Source: Beroe forskalii
Taxonomy: Eukaryota; Ctenophora; Nuda; Beroida; Beroidae
Assembly: GCA_011033025.1 (NCBI GenBank)
Contig: WFMF01000011.1
Location: 806,001 to 870,000 of the forward strand
DNA: 64,000 bases
Direction of reading: 5' to 3'
A program made the translations under genes and the position numbers. The notes beneath the pieces are model-generated. The model saw only the letters and a list, made by a program, of their open reading frames with translations. It was not told the DNA's origin and did not search any database. Each line of letters begins with the position of its first letter. Position 1 is the first letter of the stretch. Of this stretch, positions 11,925 through 24,500 are shown piece by piece.

Positions 11925-12075
11925 ATTTTTCCGGGGGCTTCGCCCCCTGGACCCCCACCAGGGGCTCTGCCCCTGGACCCCGCTGGGGGCTGCGCCCCCA
12001 GACCCCTGCTGTAGCTCGCTTGGCGCCGCTTTGCGGCACCTCGCTCGCAACCAACAGCTACAGTGCTCGCTTCGC
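11925..12075. repeat. GC-rich hairpin cluster
   Basis: Four adjacent perfect or near-perfect stem-loops stand out in AT-rich surroundings: GGGGGCTTCGCCCCC, CAGGGGCTCTGCCCCTG, CTGGGGGCTGCGCCCCCAG and GCGCCGCTTTGCGGC. GAGCGAAGCGAGC-type palindromes follow. The third hairpin recurs at 34980-35002. The loops are short (TTCG-like), so the DNA or RNA would fold strongly. Confidence 0.8.
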
Positions 12076-12117
12076 TCGCACAAGATTGGCAACCAACCCG
12101 ACCTTTATTCCGACCGG

Positions 12118-12148
12118 GTATCTATCTATCTATCTATCTATCCTATTT
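12118..12148. repeat. (TATC)n microsatellite
   Basis: About seven TATC units in a row follow the GC hairpin cluster. Confidence 0.9.
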
Positions 12149-13017
12149 TTTTCAAAGGAAAGCTGTAAAAGTTGAAATTATCCAAATTGTGAAGGCAACA
12201 ATAAGATCATACAAGGGTTGCATTTATAAATTATATAAAAAATCCACAGGCATATAATAGCCCTCCCAAGCCGTTTTTTAATTTTTATATCTCATTTAAA
12301 GTATGAGAATCTGTAAATAACAATATTAAAGAACGAGATTGGTGATACTGAAATTCGATAATATACAGCGAGATATAATTAAAGTTTTTAAAAGATACGC
12401 TCTGATCTGCATGGCGAGAGGAATTTGCGGTACATTAAGATTCCATAAAAATAAAAACAGTGAAAATAATGGCATTTTATTTCCTTAAATCAATGATTCA
12501 ATGAATGGTACTGTATCTGCGTCTTCCTAGAAACTGTAATTCATTGCTTTGGAAGAGTGCGTACGTCATAAGTTCATGTCATGAAAGGTACTTGATACTG
12601 CCTAATCTTTGAACCTCGCCGCAGCATATTTAAAGCTTATGTAACATTCCACGTCCCTATGAATCTATGAGCACAAGATGAGAACATTGATATATTTACT
12701 GAAACTGGTTAGGTATGTCAAAGTTCCAGTCAGTAGTCACTTACTGTGATGTTCACATTTCAATTTATTTCGTGAGTCGACATCATTTGATTTTATTTTG
12801 AATAATCATTATAATGTAAAACATTCCACGTCCCTAGAATCTCCAAGATGAAAGCTATATGTACTGAAACTGGTTAGGTATCTCCACAGTACCAAGACAC
12901 CACGGAATTTTATTTCAATTTATTTCTGAGTCGACATTTTGATTTTATTTTGAATAAAATAATGTAGTAAATCATTCGCATCTCCTCAAAGATACACAGC
13001 AGTCTCTCCACAGTATG

Positions 13018-13544
13018 CACCGAGCGCTTTGAGCAAAATTGCAAACCGCGATATGCACCGAGCGCGAAGCGCGGGCATACAACACATTAAGACCGAGGCC
13101 GAAGGCCGAGGTTTTAATGGAAGGTTTGCAGTTTTTGCGAGTTACAAAACCGAATTATGCAACGACAATACATGTAGGTACAGTATATATTTCGTAATTA
13201 TTTATAATTCAAGCAAGAATATGAGAATATGTAGTGTTATTGGCTTGTCTAGTATTTGAGCTTTTGTAATAAGTGCAGCTACTGTATCCTTCAGTGTGAA
13301 ATCTGCGGTCTGTCACCCCAGTGTTCATTTTTAACACCTCTCCCTTCTATACCTAGTAAGGCCACGTTTTGAAAAACAGTAGAGTGTACTTGAGTGCCAA
13401 AATGGTTTTATTATCAACTGTAGTTCCACTTTTTTGGCACTGTAGTTGCACTTTTTAAAAAGTGTAACTGTTTTAGCGTGCATAATGGGTATAAAGGAGC
13501 ACTGCGTAAACCTCCTTAGAAGTTGCATAATGTAACTTAATTAA
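13018..13544. mobile_element. 527 bp hairpin-bearing element, copy 1
   Basis: It interrupts the right arm of the foldback-type element: the arm sequence stops at 13016 and resumes at 13545, whereas the left arm is continuous. It contains GAGCGCGAAGCGCGGGC and CGAGGCCGAAGGCCGAGG hairpins, and near the other end CTCCTTAGAAGTTGCATAA. An inverted copy lies at 36230-36765. The ends share only TATGCA-like inverted bases, so its class is not settled. No coding sequence is visible. Confidence 0.65.
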
Positions 13545-14252
13545 CACAATATAATGTACACTATTGAGTGTTTTACATTCTATTAAATGCTTCGATGCAA
13601 TAAATTCAGGTTACAATGCCATAATTTTCATAACATACATAATCTACTTCCTTTAACGCCATAATATCTCTAACAATGCCATAATTTTCACAAGAGGAAA
13701 GAGGATGTTCATTTCGCTCATTTGCAATAATTTCAGGTTACAATGCCATAATTTTCATAACATACACAATCTACTTCCTATAACGCCATAATATCTCTAA
13801 CAATGCCATAATTTTCATAAGAGGAAAGAACGATGTTCATTTCGCTCATTTGCAATAATTTCAGGTTACAATGCCATAATTTTCATAACATACACAATAT
13901 ACTTCCTATAACGCCATAATATCTCTAACAATGCCATAATTTTCTTAAGAGGAAGGAATGATGCTCCTTTCAATCATTTGCAATAATTTTATGTTACAAT
14001 GCCATAATTTTCATAACACTGCCCAAATATTTCTAAGGGTATTGAGGAGCACTTGATGATGCCATAATTTTTTAAGTGAGGCCATAATATATTTTGAAAT
14101 TATGGCATTCTAAGGCGAAAATATGGCATTGATTTGATTAATAAATTGATGACGTGATAACTTTGCCATAATTCTTCTATCAGCGCCATAAACTGCCGTA
14201 CTGATGCACTATTTTTCTTTACTTTGCAAGAGCCGTCTTGAAAAGGGGCCTT

Positions 14253-14613
14253 AATAAGGTGGAATTGTGTGATAGGCTATATGGGAAGTTGGTTTGAGCC
14301 TATTTGGGTGCTGTGATGACGTCATCAAAATCGCGTAAAACCACTAAAATAGCGATAGAACGCTATTTTGCGCTACTTTGGACATCTCTAACTCAAAGAG
14401 TTTTTATCGGATTATGTTTTACTTTGATATGCTGCATTTAAACCTTGAGATTTAGCTATAAAACGAGTTTCGGGGCGATCGGTCGAAGATTGTTGTCGTG
14501 GGAGGCTTCTAAAAATTGAACTGCAAATTGATTGAAATTAAGAAATTACGTTTATGATGAAAAATTGTATTGTGGCCCTATTCTGTGATACGATAGTGAA
14601 CTGTTAATGGTTT
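14253..14613 (+). repeat. family A repeat, copy 1 (fragment)
   Basis: This is a 360 bp internal piece of the family A interspersed repeat. It starts at AAGGTGGAATTGTGTGATAG, includes GTGATGACGTCATCAAAATC, and ends near GATACGATAGTGAACTG. Full copies elsewhere are 1.2-1.4 kb. Confidence 0.8.
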
Positions 14614-15825
14614 TGGGTGTCACGTGCTCTAGTTCACGGCACGTGACGTTACGGTAATCAAATAATTGATACTTCACACGGCCATCGAACGCGCGCGTTT
14701 CTTTTCCGCGCTGTATCTCATGTTCAACCCCTCGTATACGAGATAATGCAAATGCAAGGCATCAACGATATAATAGTGCATCAAATTAAAATTCAGTGGT
14801 TCGTATTATAATTATCTTCACGCTTCATTTTTTCATTGCAGGCACAAAATCTACAACATAATTTCAATCATCCTAAATAAAAATTCTCGGACTTGTATTC
14901 AAAATCGACTATCAGTATCATTCATTTTACTTTTTAGCTCACAAAATGCGCGTTCAGCCAGCCAAATGCCCTCTTCTATACTGACAACTTTTGTTTTGAT
15001 TGATGTGAGGTACATGCCTCTGACTGCAGAACAGAGAATTCCAAGTAATCTGATGACTTATCCAGGTAATCAGATCACAGTGTGGGAAAAGAAGCAGTAA
15101 CTCAGTAATTGTTTGTGTAAGAGCAATTCTATTTCTATACACAACCCACAAGAGATACATCCTTGACAGGTAATTTGAAACTCTTGCTGGGGAGCTGGAA
15201 AACGTACAGGAAAGTTGGAAACGTCTACAATATCATGTACTCAGCACACCTTACACTCTTACACACCCGTTGAGTACATGTTGCTGCGTGTCCAAATTCC
15301 TCAATACCAATGTGACATGGCCTATACATGTGTTGAGCTGCAGCAGCCGGCAGTGTGGTTCCGTTTTCGAACCGTCCAGATCCCGGGGGTATTGGAGCAT
15401 CTGTTGTGCGTGGAATGTCATCGTCTGAGGGTAGAACCAGTCGTAAACAGTGAGCCATGGCAGATCTATTTGCACGTCAACCATCCTGCACCATATTATT
15501 GCATGTCTACCATCCTGAAATACAGAAGTATTGTCGTGCAGTCATGCAGGCTTGCAGGTAAAAGAGTTCGGCTGGATTCGATGGATCAATGTAACCATTG
15601 TTGATGATCAATGGCCATGACCAATGGAGCAATGGATCCGATGGGCACAATCGACAAACTCATTCTGGAGTAGAACATCATTTTGGTATCTTTGTGCATT
15701 TTGCAATGGATCCATTTAAACCATGGGACGATGATGATATTGGTGTCGATTGGACATATATTTCCAATGAATCGATTTGGGTTATTGACTCAAAATTGAA
15801 AATAATAAGGCGAAAAACTATCCCC
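14614..15825. other. non-coding stretch, nothing recognised
   Basis: This is AT-rich sequence with overlapping open frames on both strands between 15215 and 15604, none resembling a known protein. It contains a CACGTG-flanked patch near 14625-14650 and an (ATGGATC/ATGATC)-rich patch near 15580-15640. Confidence 0.5.
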
Positions 15826-16340
15826 CTCTCATCTCACTCCACATCGCACCCACTCTATACATCGCACCCACTCTTCTCACTCCACATCGCAGCCACTCTT
15901 CTCACTCCACATCGCACCCACTCTTCTCACTCCACATCGCACCCACTCTTCTCACTCCACATCGCACCAACTCATCTCACTCCACATCGCAGCCACTCTT
16001 CTCACTCCACATCGCACCCACTCATCTCACTCCACATCGCACCCACTCATCTCACTCCACATCGCACCCACTCATCTCACTCCACATCGCACCCACTCTT
16101 CTCACTCCACATCGCACCCACTCATCTCACTCCACATCGCACCAACTCATCTCACTCCACATCGCACCCACTCTTCTCACTCCACATCGCACCCACTCTT
16201 CTCGCACCCACTCATCTCACTCCACATCGCACCAACTCATCTCACTCCACATCGCACCCACTCATCTCACTCCACATCGCACCCACTCTTCTCACTCCAC
16301 ATCGCACCCAAGCACCCACTCATCTCACTCCACAATCCAC
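15826..16340. repeat. 25 bp minisatellite
   Basis: About 20 imperfect units of CTCACTCCACATCGCACCCACTC(A/T)T type (quoted here without breaking beyond its core CACTCCACATCGCACC) form a tandem array. The long open frame across it is a product of the repeat. Confidence 0.92.
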
Positions 16341-16379
16341 ATTGTAACCACTCACCTCTCTCCACATCGCACACCCACT

Positions 16380-17710
16380 CTTCTCACTCTACAGTCTACA
16401 TTGCACTGTCCCATCAGCCATTCTTTGACTCATCAACTCATCTCACTCTACATCGCACTGCCCCATCAGCCATTCTATGACTCATCAACTCATCTCACTC
16501 TACATCACACTGCCCCATCAGCCATTCTATGACTCATCAACTCATCTCACTCTACATCGCACTGTCCCATCAGCCATTCTATGACTCATCAACTCATCTC
16601 ACTCTACATTGCACTGTCCCATCAGCCATTCTATGACTCATCAACTCATCTCACTCTACATCGCACTGTCCCATCAGCCATTCTATGACTCATCAACTCA
16701 TCTCACTCTACATCGAACTGTCCCATCAGCCATTCTATGACTCATCAACTCATCTCACTCTACATCGAACTGTCTCATCAGCCATTCTATGACTCATCAA
16801 CTCATCTCACTCTACATTGCACTGTCCCATCAGCCATTCTATGACTCATCAACTCATCTCACTCTACATCGCACTGTCCCATCAGCCATTCTATGACTCA
16901 TCAACTCATCTCACTCTACATCGAACTGTCCCATCAGCCATTCTATGACTCATCAACTCATCTCACTCTACATCGAACTGTCTCATCAGCCATTCTATGA
17001 CTCATCAACTCATCTCACTCTACATCTCACTGTCCCATCAGCCATTCTATGACTCATCAACTCATCTCACTCTACATTGCACTGTCCCATCAGCCATTCT
17101 ATGACTCATCAACTCATCTCACTCTACATCGCACTGTCCCATCAGCCATTCTATGACTCATCAACTCATCTCACTCTACATCGAACTGTCCCATCAGCCA
17201 TTCTATGACTCATCAACTCATCTCACTCTACATCGCACTGCCCCATCAGCCATTCTATGACTCATCAAGTCATCTCACTCTACATCGAACTGTCTCATCA
17301 GCCATTCTATGACTCATCAAGTCATCTCACTCTACATCACACTGCCCCATCAGCCATTCTATGACTCGCCCACTCATCTCACTCTACATTGCACTGTCCC
17401 ATCAGCCATTCTATGACTCATCAACTCATCTCACTCTACATCGCGATCGCACTGTCCCATCAGCCATTCTATGACTCATCAACTCATCTCACTCTACATC
17501 GCACTGTCCCATCAGCCATTCTATGACTCATCAACTCATCTCACTCTACATCGCACTGCCCCATCAGCCATTCTATGACTCGCCCACTCATCTCACTCTA
17601 CATTGCACTGTCCCATCAGCCATCCCATGACTCGCCCACTCATCTCACTCTACATCGCACTGTCCCATCAGCCATTCTTTGACTCATCAACTCTTCTCAC
17701 TCTACATCAG
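16380..17710. repeat. 52 bp satellite array
   Basis: About 25 units with a 52 bp period run head to tail. Each contains CCCATCAGCCATTCTATGAC and CATCAACTCATCTCACTC, with small variants (CATCGAACTG, CATTGCACTG, GACTCGCCCACTC). It shares the core CACTC-ACATCGCAC with the neighbouring 25 bp array, so the two probably arose from one another. Some multi-unit blocks recur in the same variant order, a sign of unequal exchange. Confidence 0.95.
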
Positions 17711-18195
17711 CCATTGACCACTCCACCCCTTTCACTCCAACATCTGACATGATTATCACCACACAACAGCTTAAGTCAAATTTGAAAGCTGCCAACCAAA
17801 TAACCTCAAGTGAATAGAATTCGCAATGCAATAAAGGAAGGTATCACACTAGCGAAAACATTGATGGACCAAGAACTGAGCGGGAAATTGGAGCAGCTCA
17901 GTACTGTCAGTGTCAAAACAAACACGAAACATTACCCTGTCTACACATAAGATCATAGCTATTATTAGCTTTCTCTTCCTTGCAGCTTTGTAATGAGCTC
18001 TTAAGCCAGTGAAGAGGTATGTTATCCAGTAGGGATTTCTCCACTTCTCCAGGAACGGAGATATTTTCTCCGCGCATTCGCAACTCGAATTCGCAGAGCC
18101 GCGCACAACGCAAGGGTCACGCAAAAATAACAACGCCCGCAGTCGTTAGTCGTAATCTATACTTTAATGAATTTACTTGTGACGGAACGCGCGAA
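17711..18195. other. non-coding stretch before family A copy 2
   Basis: No gene is recognised. Two open frames on the minus strand over 17849-18133 lack known domains. The segment ends where family A sequence begins. Confidence 0.45.
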
Positions 18196-18564
18196 AGCAC
18201 GTGAGTTCACACGGACGATTTGTAGAAATTAAGAAATATATCAATTCTAGTAATTCCAAGTTAGAATAACGTAGTTTTGGACTTCGTCAGAGTGAGTTAC
18301 GTGGGTTAGACTTGCGTGTGGTCTAGTAACGTGGGTTCGGACTATGTGAGGGCAAGTTACGTGGGTCCAAACTGCCTTTGGGCAAGTAAAATGGGTTCAA
18401 ACTACATACATCTGTCAAGATATCACCACCAAAACCGTTGGACGGTTGGTCTAGTAACCCCCTGCGGGTTTGGATGTGACAACGGAACCTGAAAAGAGAC
18501 AAAATGGGCTGATCACATCCAAACCAGCGGGGGGTTACTAGACCAACCGTCCAACGGTTTTGGT
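18196..18564 (+). repeat. family A repeat, copy 2 (3' part with hairpin)
   Basis: It starts AAGCACGTGAGTTCACACGG and carries a tandem-like run of TACGTGGGTT phrases. It ends with a long hairpin: about 53 bp arms at 18427-18479 and 18512-18564, with outer bases ACCAAAACCGTTGGACGG and inner GTAACCCCC. Within the outer arm AACCGTCCAACGGTT forms its own stem. The same 3' part closes copies 3 and 4. Confidence 0.85.
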
Positions 18565-18626
18565 AAGGTTTTTCTTTTCAGCTAGCCACAGGCCCACCCT
18601 AGGATGCTGGGTTTTTTCGTCGTTCA

Positions 18627-18900
18627 GGCCCACTTTTTTCCACCACAGGCCCACTTTTTAGCAGAAAATTGATCAAAAAACAGGCCCATTTGAGACATCA
18701 CAGGCCCATTTGTGATATAACAAGCCCATTTGAGACAGCACTGGCCAATTTGTGACAATGTATGCCCATTAATTGATACATCGCAGGCCCATTTGAGACA
18801 TAATAAGGCCCAAATGAGACCACACAGACCCGTTTGAGACAAAACAGGCCCATTTGAGACATCACAGGCCAATCTTGGACATTGCAGGCCCAAAATTTCA
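18627..18900. repeat. imperfect ~20 bp tandem repeat
   Basis: About a dozen diverged units of ACAGGCCCATTTGAGACATC occur. Open frames on the minus strand (MGLQCPRLACDVS type) come from this repeat. Confidence 0.8.
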
Positions 18901-19051
18901 CCACCCCCTACCCCCTTTTTTCCAAAAACTCCTCAGATTTCAAAATTAAAGACAAAATTTCAAAATCCAGAAAAAAGCTCGTTCTAGGATGCCAGCCACC
19001 AGCGCATCCAGGAAAGCAGGAAAGAAAAACCTTAGGTTTTGGTGGTGTTAA

Positions 19052-19140
19052 TTCCCTCCCTGGCCAGGGAGGTAACCCCCCGCGGAATATAAAAAACTGG
19101 CCAGGGGTATAAGTTAGAGATTTGAGTGTCACAGGGTGAT
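19052..19140 (+). mobile_element. family E short element, copy 1
   Basis: An 89 bp unit begins TTCCCTCCCTGGCCAGGGAG (a palindrome), continues GGTAACCCCCCGCGG, has a second CTGGCCAGGGG, and ends TGAGTGTCACAGGGTGAT. A family A copy lies about 490 bp upstream, and a (TA)n tract follows. Confidence 0.85.
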
Positions 19141-19156
19141 AGTATAATATATATAT

Positions 19157-20777
19157 CGGCCAATCCATGTAGCGTAACGCACACTTTTGTCTCAAAAGCT
19201 TTATTCAAGGTGACACTGTCCTGCGTCCTTTCATTTATTCAGTACAAAAAATGCTGGAGGACAATCGAGAAGGCCTATTCTCAATATAAACCAAGTTTCA
19301 TGACATGAAATACTTCATGTTGGCTAAAATAAAGTTTTGAAAAATGTAGCGTAACGCACAGGCTGAATCTTAAAATTTTTAGTAGTAAATTTTTGCCCAA
19401 TATTTCAGCTCATCTAGCAGAAATAACCATCTAGAGGCCCTTTATATGATTGAAGGAAAGGTTGAATTAACAGATAGGTACAAAAAGGTTTATGATGTTT
19501 CATGCAACTGTTATTAAAATGTTATAGCTTCCAAAGTGCTGTAGCGTAACGCACAAATTTTGGTGTAGCGTAACGCACACTCAGGCATGGAATGTTTTTG
19601 ACCACTTTGCTCAATTGAATTCATCTCAAAAACGATTCAAATAAGTCCCAACATCCATCAGCTTCTTATTCTATAGAATAATTGGCATGTTGACCTCCTA
19701 TTTCATGGATGAGTGAAGTTTGTCTCTTGTTCTCTTGTTCAATGGAATAGTCAATTTTGGATCATTTATTTGTAAGATTTTTAAAAGGAAAGCATTTTCT
19801 TGGTGGATCTTAGAAATTTAAACCCCAGAAATGAAATTAATCCTTCCTGACAACTTTATAGACGAAGGCAGTATGCCAAAATTGGCCACGCCCTTTTTCA
19901 GAAATATCCCCTTTGGCAACAGGTCCAATAAATTGGCTCAGGTAGTCCCCACAAACTTCGTTTTATGCTCAGATAAACCAAAAAGGTCATGTTTGTATAC
20001 AACTTTTCAATAAACAAATACAGTACTCTAAATAATCACAAACTGAGTTATAGGCTAAAAACTGCCCTGAGCCGACGCGAGGGTTTAAATGTAAAGTTTT
20101 TGTTTAAATCGGGTCAGGAAGGTCGTCGAAGGCCCAAACAAGTGGCAATCATCATACAGTCAATAACTCTGCTCAGGGCATAAAATTTACAAGATATTGT
20201 CATTGAAACACTGCAGTTTGGTTCTGTGCGTTACGCTACGTAGCGTAACGCACAACCTCAAATCTGAAAAAAAATCTCAAAATTTTTAGTTTTGATAGGA
20301 TAAAACTCATCAGATCCTGTTCAGAGTGGTCCATAATAGCTAAAAACGAACTTTTGGACATAATGGTTAATGAATTTTCTTCTGAGGAAACTTTTTGTCA
20401 TATTTTGTAGCGTAACGCACAAATTGAAAGAGGCCCATGCAAATGACAATTTTTCAAAAATAATCAAAGATTTGGAATTTTGACTGTCGTTTCCACACTT
20501 AAGGATAGTTAGTTGTACCCCTTATACATGAAAAGTTTTTATTAGATGGAAATCTTGCTCAATACTGCTAACATCAAATAATGGAAATTTCTGTGAATTT
20601 TTTAAATAAATTTTGGCAAATTCAAAATGTTATAACTGAGGTTCAGATGATGCAATTTCGATGCAGTTTTTTGCATTTGAAAGCTGAAGGACTCCTCTAA
20701 CACATAAAACATGTTTCTTGGCTCTATTTCAAAGTTCAGAAAAAGGGACCCTGGCACGGTTTGCCTGGATTGGCCGA
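19157..20777. mobile_element. 1.6 kb TIR element with GTAGCGTAACGCACA motif array
   Basis: Its ends are inverted CGGCCAATCCA (19157-19167 and 20767-20777), each embedded in a TATATA tract. The 15-mer GTAGCGTAACGCACA occurs at 19169, 19346, 19541, 19565, 20240 and 20407, and inverted at 20225, where it pairs with the 20240 copy to form a palindrome. Between the motifs the sequence is unremarkable AT-rich DNA with only chance open frames. A related GTTACGTAACGCACAC occurs far away at 50933. No transposase is present. Confidence 0.75.
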
Positions 20778-21598
20778 TATATAATAATATCATGATAATT
20801 GGGAGCAAATTTGGAAAGCCGAGATGTCAAGAACGGGAAATGGTAGAGCCATGATCGAGGTCAGGTTTTGTTGATCTAAGATGGGAAAATGTTATAGGCT
20901 ATAAGAGAAGTTCTGGTGATGTCATTTTCACGTCACTATGACGTCATCAACTTAGCGAAATTTTATTGCTTTTTTAGCGAAAATAGGCCATTTTCGAGCG
21001 CATTTTAACCAAGAAGGAAGCGAGATAGCTCCTTGAATTTTTTGGATAGGAGTTAGCAAATTTAAAGAGCTATCAGAAAATCATAGGTATGGATCATTGG
21101 GCTATCTCGATTTTTCATCGAGATATAGCCCACTTTCTAAGGTACGGTGAAAAATCGATTTCCAAATTATAGGACAAAACTTAAACGAGTGAGATGTCAA
21201 GAACTGCGACTTATCTTGAGCTGAGACCGGTCAAACTATGTTGTTCTAAGGTGGAATTGTGTGATAGGCTATATGGGAAGTTGGTTTGAGCCTATTTGGG
21301 TGCTGTGATGACGTCATCAAAATCGCGTAAAACCACTAAAATAGCGTATTTTGCGATAGAACGCTATATCGCGCTACTTTGAACATCCCTCACACAAAGA
21401 GTTTTCATCAGATTATTTTTTACTTTGATGTGCTGCTTTTAGACCTTGAGATTTAGCTATAAAACGAGTTTCAGGATGATCGGTCGAAGATTGTTGTCGT
21501 GGGAGGCTTCTAAAATTGAACTGCAAATTGATCGAAATTATGTTTATGACCAAAATTTGTGCTGTAGTCCTATTCTGTGATACGATAGTGAACAGTTA

Positions 21599-24500
21599 TA
21601 CTCGGCGTATTTGAAATTGGCGGATCGAATAGGACATCCGCGCCGGCTCAAGAGGACTTACGTCACGTGACATCTTGACAAATTGGCCAATCAGAGGGCA
21701 GTATCAGAACGTAGACGTTGGGCCGCGCGCGCAAGCCATTCGTACGCAGAAACAAAATCCTCGTACTGAGGAGGACCGTATCTGCTGAATAAGGAACCTT
21801 CTAACTGTGACTCGACCGGGTTTCGAACTCACCACTTTACTGCCAATACTCTTAATGAGCACTTTAAATACCGTGTGTACTGCTTAGCTGCAAGTTGTTA
21901 AACTCGACAGGACGCCAAGCGATCAATATAGAGACGCAGGGCAAAATTGCCACAATCTCAGAACTTAAGGTACAGCATTCCACTTTTCCTGAAGTATGAA
22001 TGCTGCTATTCTGAGTCTTTGAGCCATATGAAAGCATATAAAGCCAAAAGATGATATTTCCTTGTGTTTAAAGAATAGTTGAAAATTTCGATAATAGTTC
22101 ACTTCTTATTTTGTAAAGAAATGGATTTTATGTACCTCATTTACATTCAATAGTCTGATCGCCATCTGACATCAATGAAGCTTGTTTGGGAAGCTTGTTT
22201 CTTTGTTTATCAAAAAATCCTTGAATCGATGGTTGTCACGCATCGAGTGATTACAGAAGCGGTACATCGACGAGTTTATTCTAACATAATCATTTTGTCA
22301 GGTAGTAACAGAACAGGGAGACCAGAGTAGGAACACAGCCTATGTTCTCTCCCATCAGAGCTACTGAAAGTGAAAGAGTGATTTGGGTGAGCAGAGGATA
22401 ACTGGGATCTTAATAACGGTAAGTTTAGAATATTTCGGACTTGTATTCATTCCGATAGAAGGTGAATTACGCTGAAGCCTGAAAATCAATGATTTTCATG
22501 CTTTTATGTTGTCAGCACTGGGTCAAATGATCGGAGTATTGCTGCCTATAGAGAGATTTATTGATGGTTGACACCCAAACTGCAAGCTTCGTGAAGATTG
22601 CATTTTGGGTACGGCAAGCTTTTGACACATCAGTTGTGTTGAACGTGACCCGTGGTACGTTAGTCACATAAAAGAAATATTTCAAGTAGATCAGATTAAA
22701 ACTATCACTCGCTTCATTTCAGGTGAGGAGGAATAGCTATTTTGATCGATCTGAAAAAAGTTGTGAATAACTAGGAACTTATTTACAAGTTTAAAACATT
22801 TCCTTGTGTTTCGGTCTGTTTCGTTCATGTTGTCAGCACTGGCTATAATGAGATAATGAGCAGAGCATTGCTTCCTCCTTATGCATAGCTCCGCTCGTTT
22901 CAGCAAGTGCTGACAACATGAACGAAACACAAGGAAATGTTTTAACCTTGTGCATAAGATCCCAGTTATCATCAGCTACGATCAAATCACTCTCTAACTA
23001 CTTTCGACATGACTCAGTCTAAGTCGTGAAAGGATGAGCTGCTGGTTACTCTCCAGCCGTGATTTCTTCTCAATATTTGGATACAACCTGTTGATAATTG
23101 ACGGGTTTCATAATATGATTCTGTGTAATGCCACTGTATTGTGGCTGGCAACCATTCAGGGTGTTCACCATTTTGGGTGTCAACCATTTTGGGTGTCAAC
23201 CTTTTTTGGTGTCAACCATCGATAAATTAATTTATAGGCAGCAAAACTGCCGGTCATTCGATGGAAATGTTGAAATGTTATGACTGTACCTACCCGGCAT
23301 TTCTCCTATGGTTCACCTGAAATGTGTAACAAGTTTATGTATAACAAGAACTTGACCTTTCAATTCATCGTTTTTCTGATTTCTGATAAAATTTGCCCAT
23401 TCTTATAAGCTTATATCGAAGCATTCCGTGGGTCAAAAATCTTAAATTCTTTGATGGCTCGAATGACCGGCAGTTTTGCTGCTTATAAATAAATCTATCG
23501 ATGGTTGACACCCAAAATGGTTGACACCCAAAATGGTTGACACCCAAAATGGTTGACACCCAAAATGGTTGACACCCAAAATGGTTGACACCCAAAAATT
23601 TGACACCCAAAATGGTTGATCACACCCAAAATGGTTGACAGCCATAATGCATCAAAATTTCACAGTATCATATGACCCGTCAGGCAGTATCAAAATTATA
23701 ATAAGAGAGATCACAGCTGGGTGTCACCAATCTTTCAATTCATCGTTTTTCTGATTTCTGGAAAAATTTACCCATTCTTATATCAAAGCATTCCGTGGGT
23801 CCAAAATCTTAAATCCTATGATGGCTCGAATGTCCGGCAGTTTTGCTGCTTATAAATAAATCTATCGATGGTTGACACCTAAAATGGTTGACACCAAAAA
23901 ATTCGACACCCAAAATGGTAGATGACACCCAGAATGGTTGGTGACACCCAGCTGTGATCTCTCTTATTATAATTTTGATACTGCCTGACGGGTCATATGA
24001 TACTGTGAAATTTTGATGCATTATGGCTGTCAACCATTTTGGGTGTGATCAACCATTTTGGGTGTCAAATTTTTGGGTGTCAACCATTTTGGGTGTCAAC
24101 CATTTTGGGTGTCAACCATTTTGGGTGTCAACCATTTTGGGTGTCAACCATTTTGGGTGTCAACCATCGATAGATTTATTTATAAGCAGCAAAACTGCCG
24201 GTCATTCGAGCCATCAAAGAATTTAAGATTTTTGACCCACGGAATGCTTCGATATTATAAGCTTATAAAGTTATAAGAATGGGTAAATTTTACCAGAAAT
24301 CAGAAAAACGATGAATTGAAAGGTCAAGTTCTTGTTATACATAAACTTGTTACACATTTCAGGTGAACCATAGGAGAAATGCCGGGTAGGTACAGTCATA
24401 ACATTTCCATCGAATGACCGGCAGTTTTGCTGCCTATAAATTAATTTATCGATGGTTGACACCAAAAAAGGTTGACACCCAAAATGGTTGACACCCAAAA

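Larger units (their letters stand above)
10560..12690. other. interior of foldback-type element, non-coding
   Basis: Apart from the GC hairpins and a TATC microsatellite listed separately, I see only AT-rich sequence with short chance open frames. Phrases such as CTTTCAGGAAACCTTTCAGC (10597) and GCAATCCTGGTTGCAATCC (11391) are small local duplications. No protein domain or RNA gene is recognisable. Confidence 0.5.
9888..14180. mobile_element. foldback-type element with tandem-repeat TIRs
   Basis: The left terminal region (9888-10320) is a tandem array of an about 125-127 bp unit built around AAAATTATGGCATTGT and ATATTATGGCGTTATAGG. The same array, inverted, fills about 13560-14000 (GCCATAATTTTCATAACATAC). 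Inside the arrays, the segment 10330-10560 is again mirrored by 12690-13015 (CAGTCTCTCCACAGT and CACCACGGAATTTTA pairs). Long inverted ends made of tandem units match the plan of foldback elements. The left end abuts Gypsy coding sequence. The right end is blurred by further degenerate TATGGC units up to about 14180. No transposase is recognised. Confidence 0.65.

Noticed and set aside
15598..16347. Open frame of 249 residues rich in His, Thr, Ser
   Set aside because: It is the translation of the 25 bp minisatellite (open by chance in the phases used). The unit length is not a multiple of three and there is no other coding sign.
16380..17710. Possible CRISPR-like array
   Set aside because: Units are contiguous 52 bp satellites without unique spacers, and the DNA is eukaryotic.
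23442..24276. HFGCQPFWVST-type open frames on both strands
   Set aside because: These are translations of the TTGACACCCAAAATGG arrays, mirrored by the palindrome.
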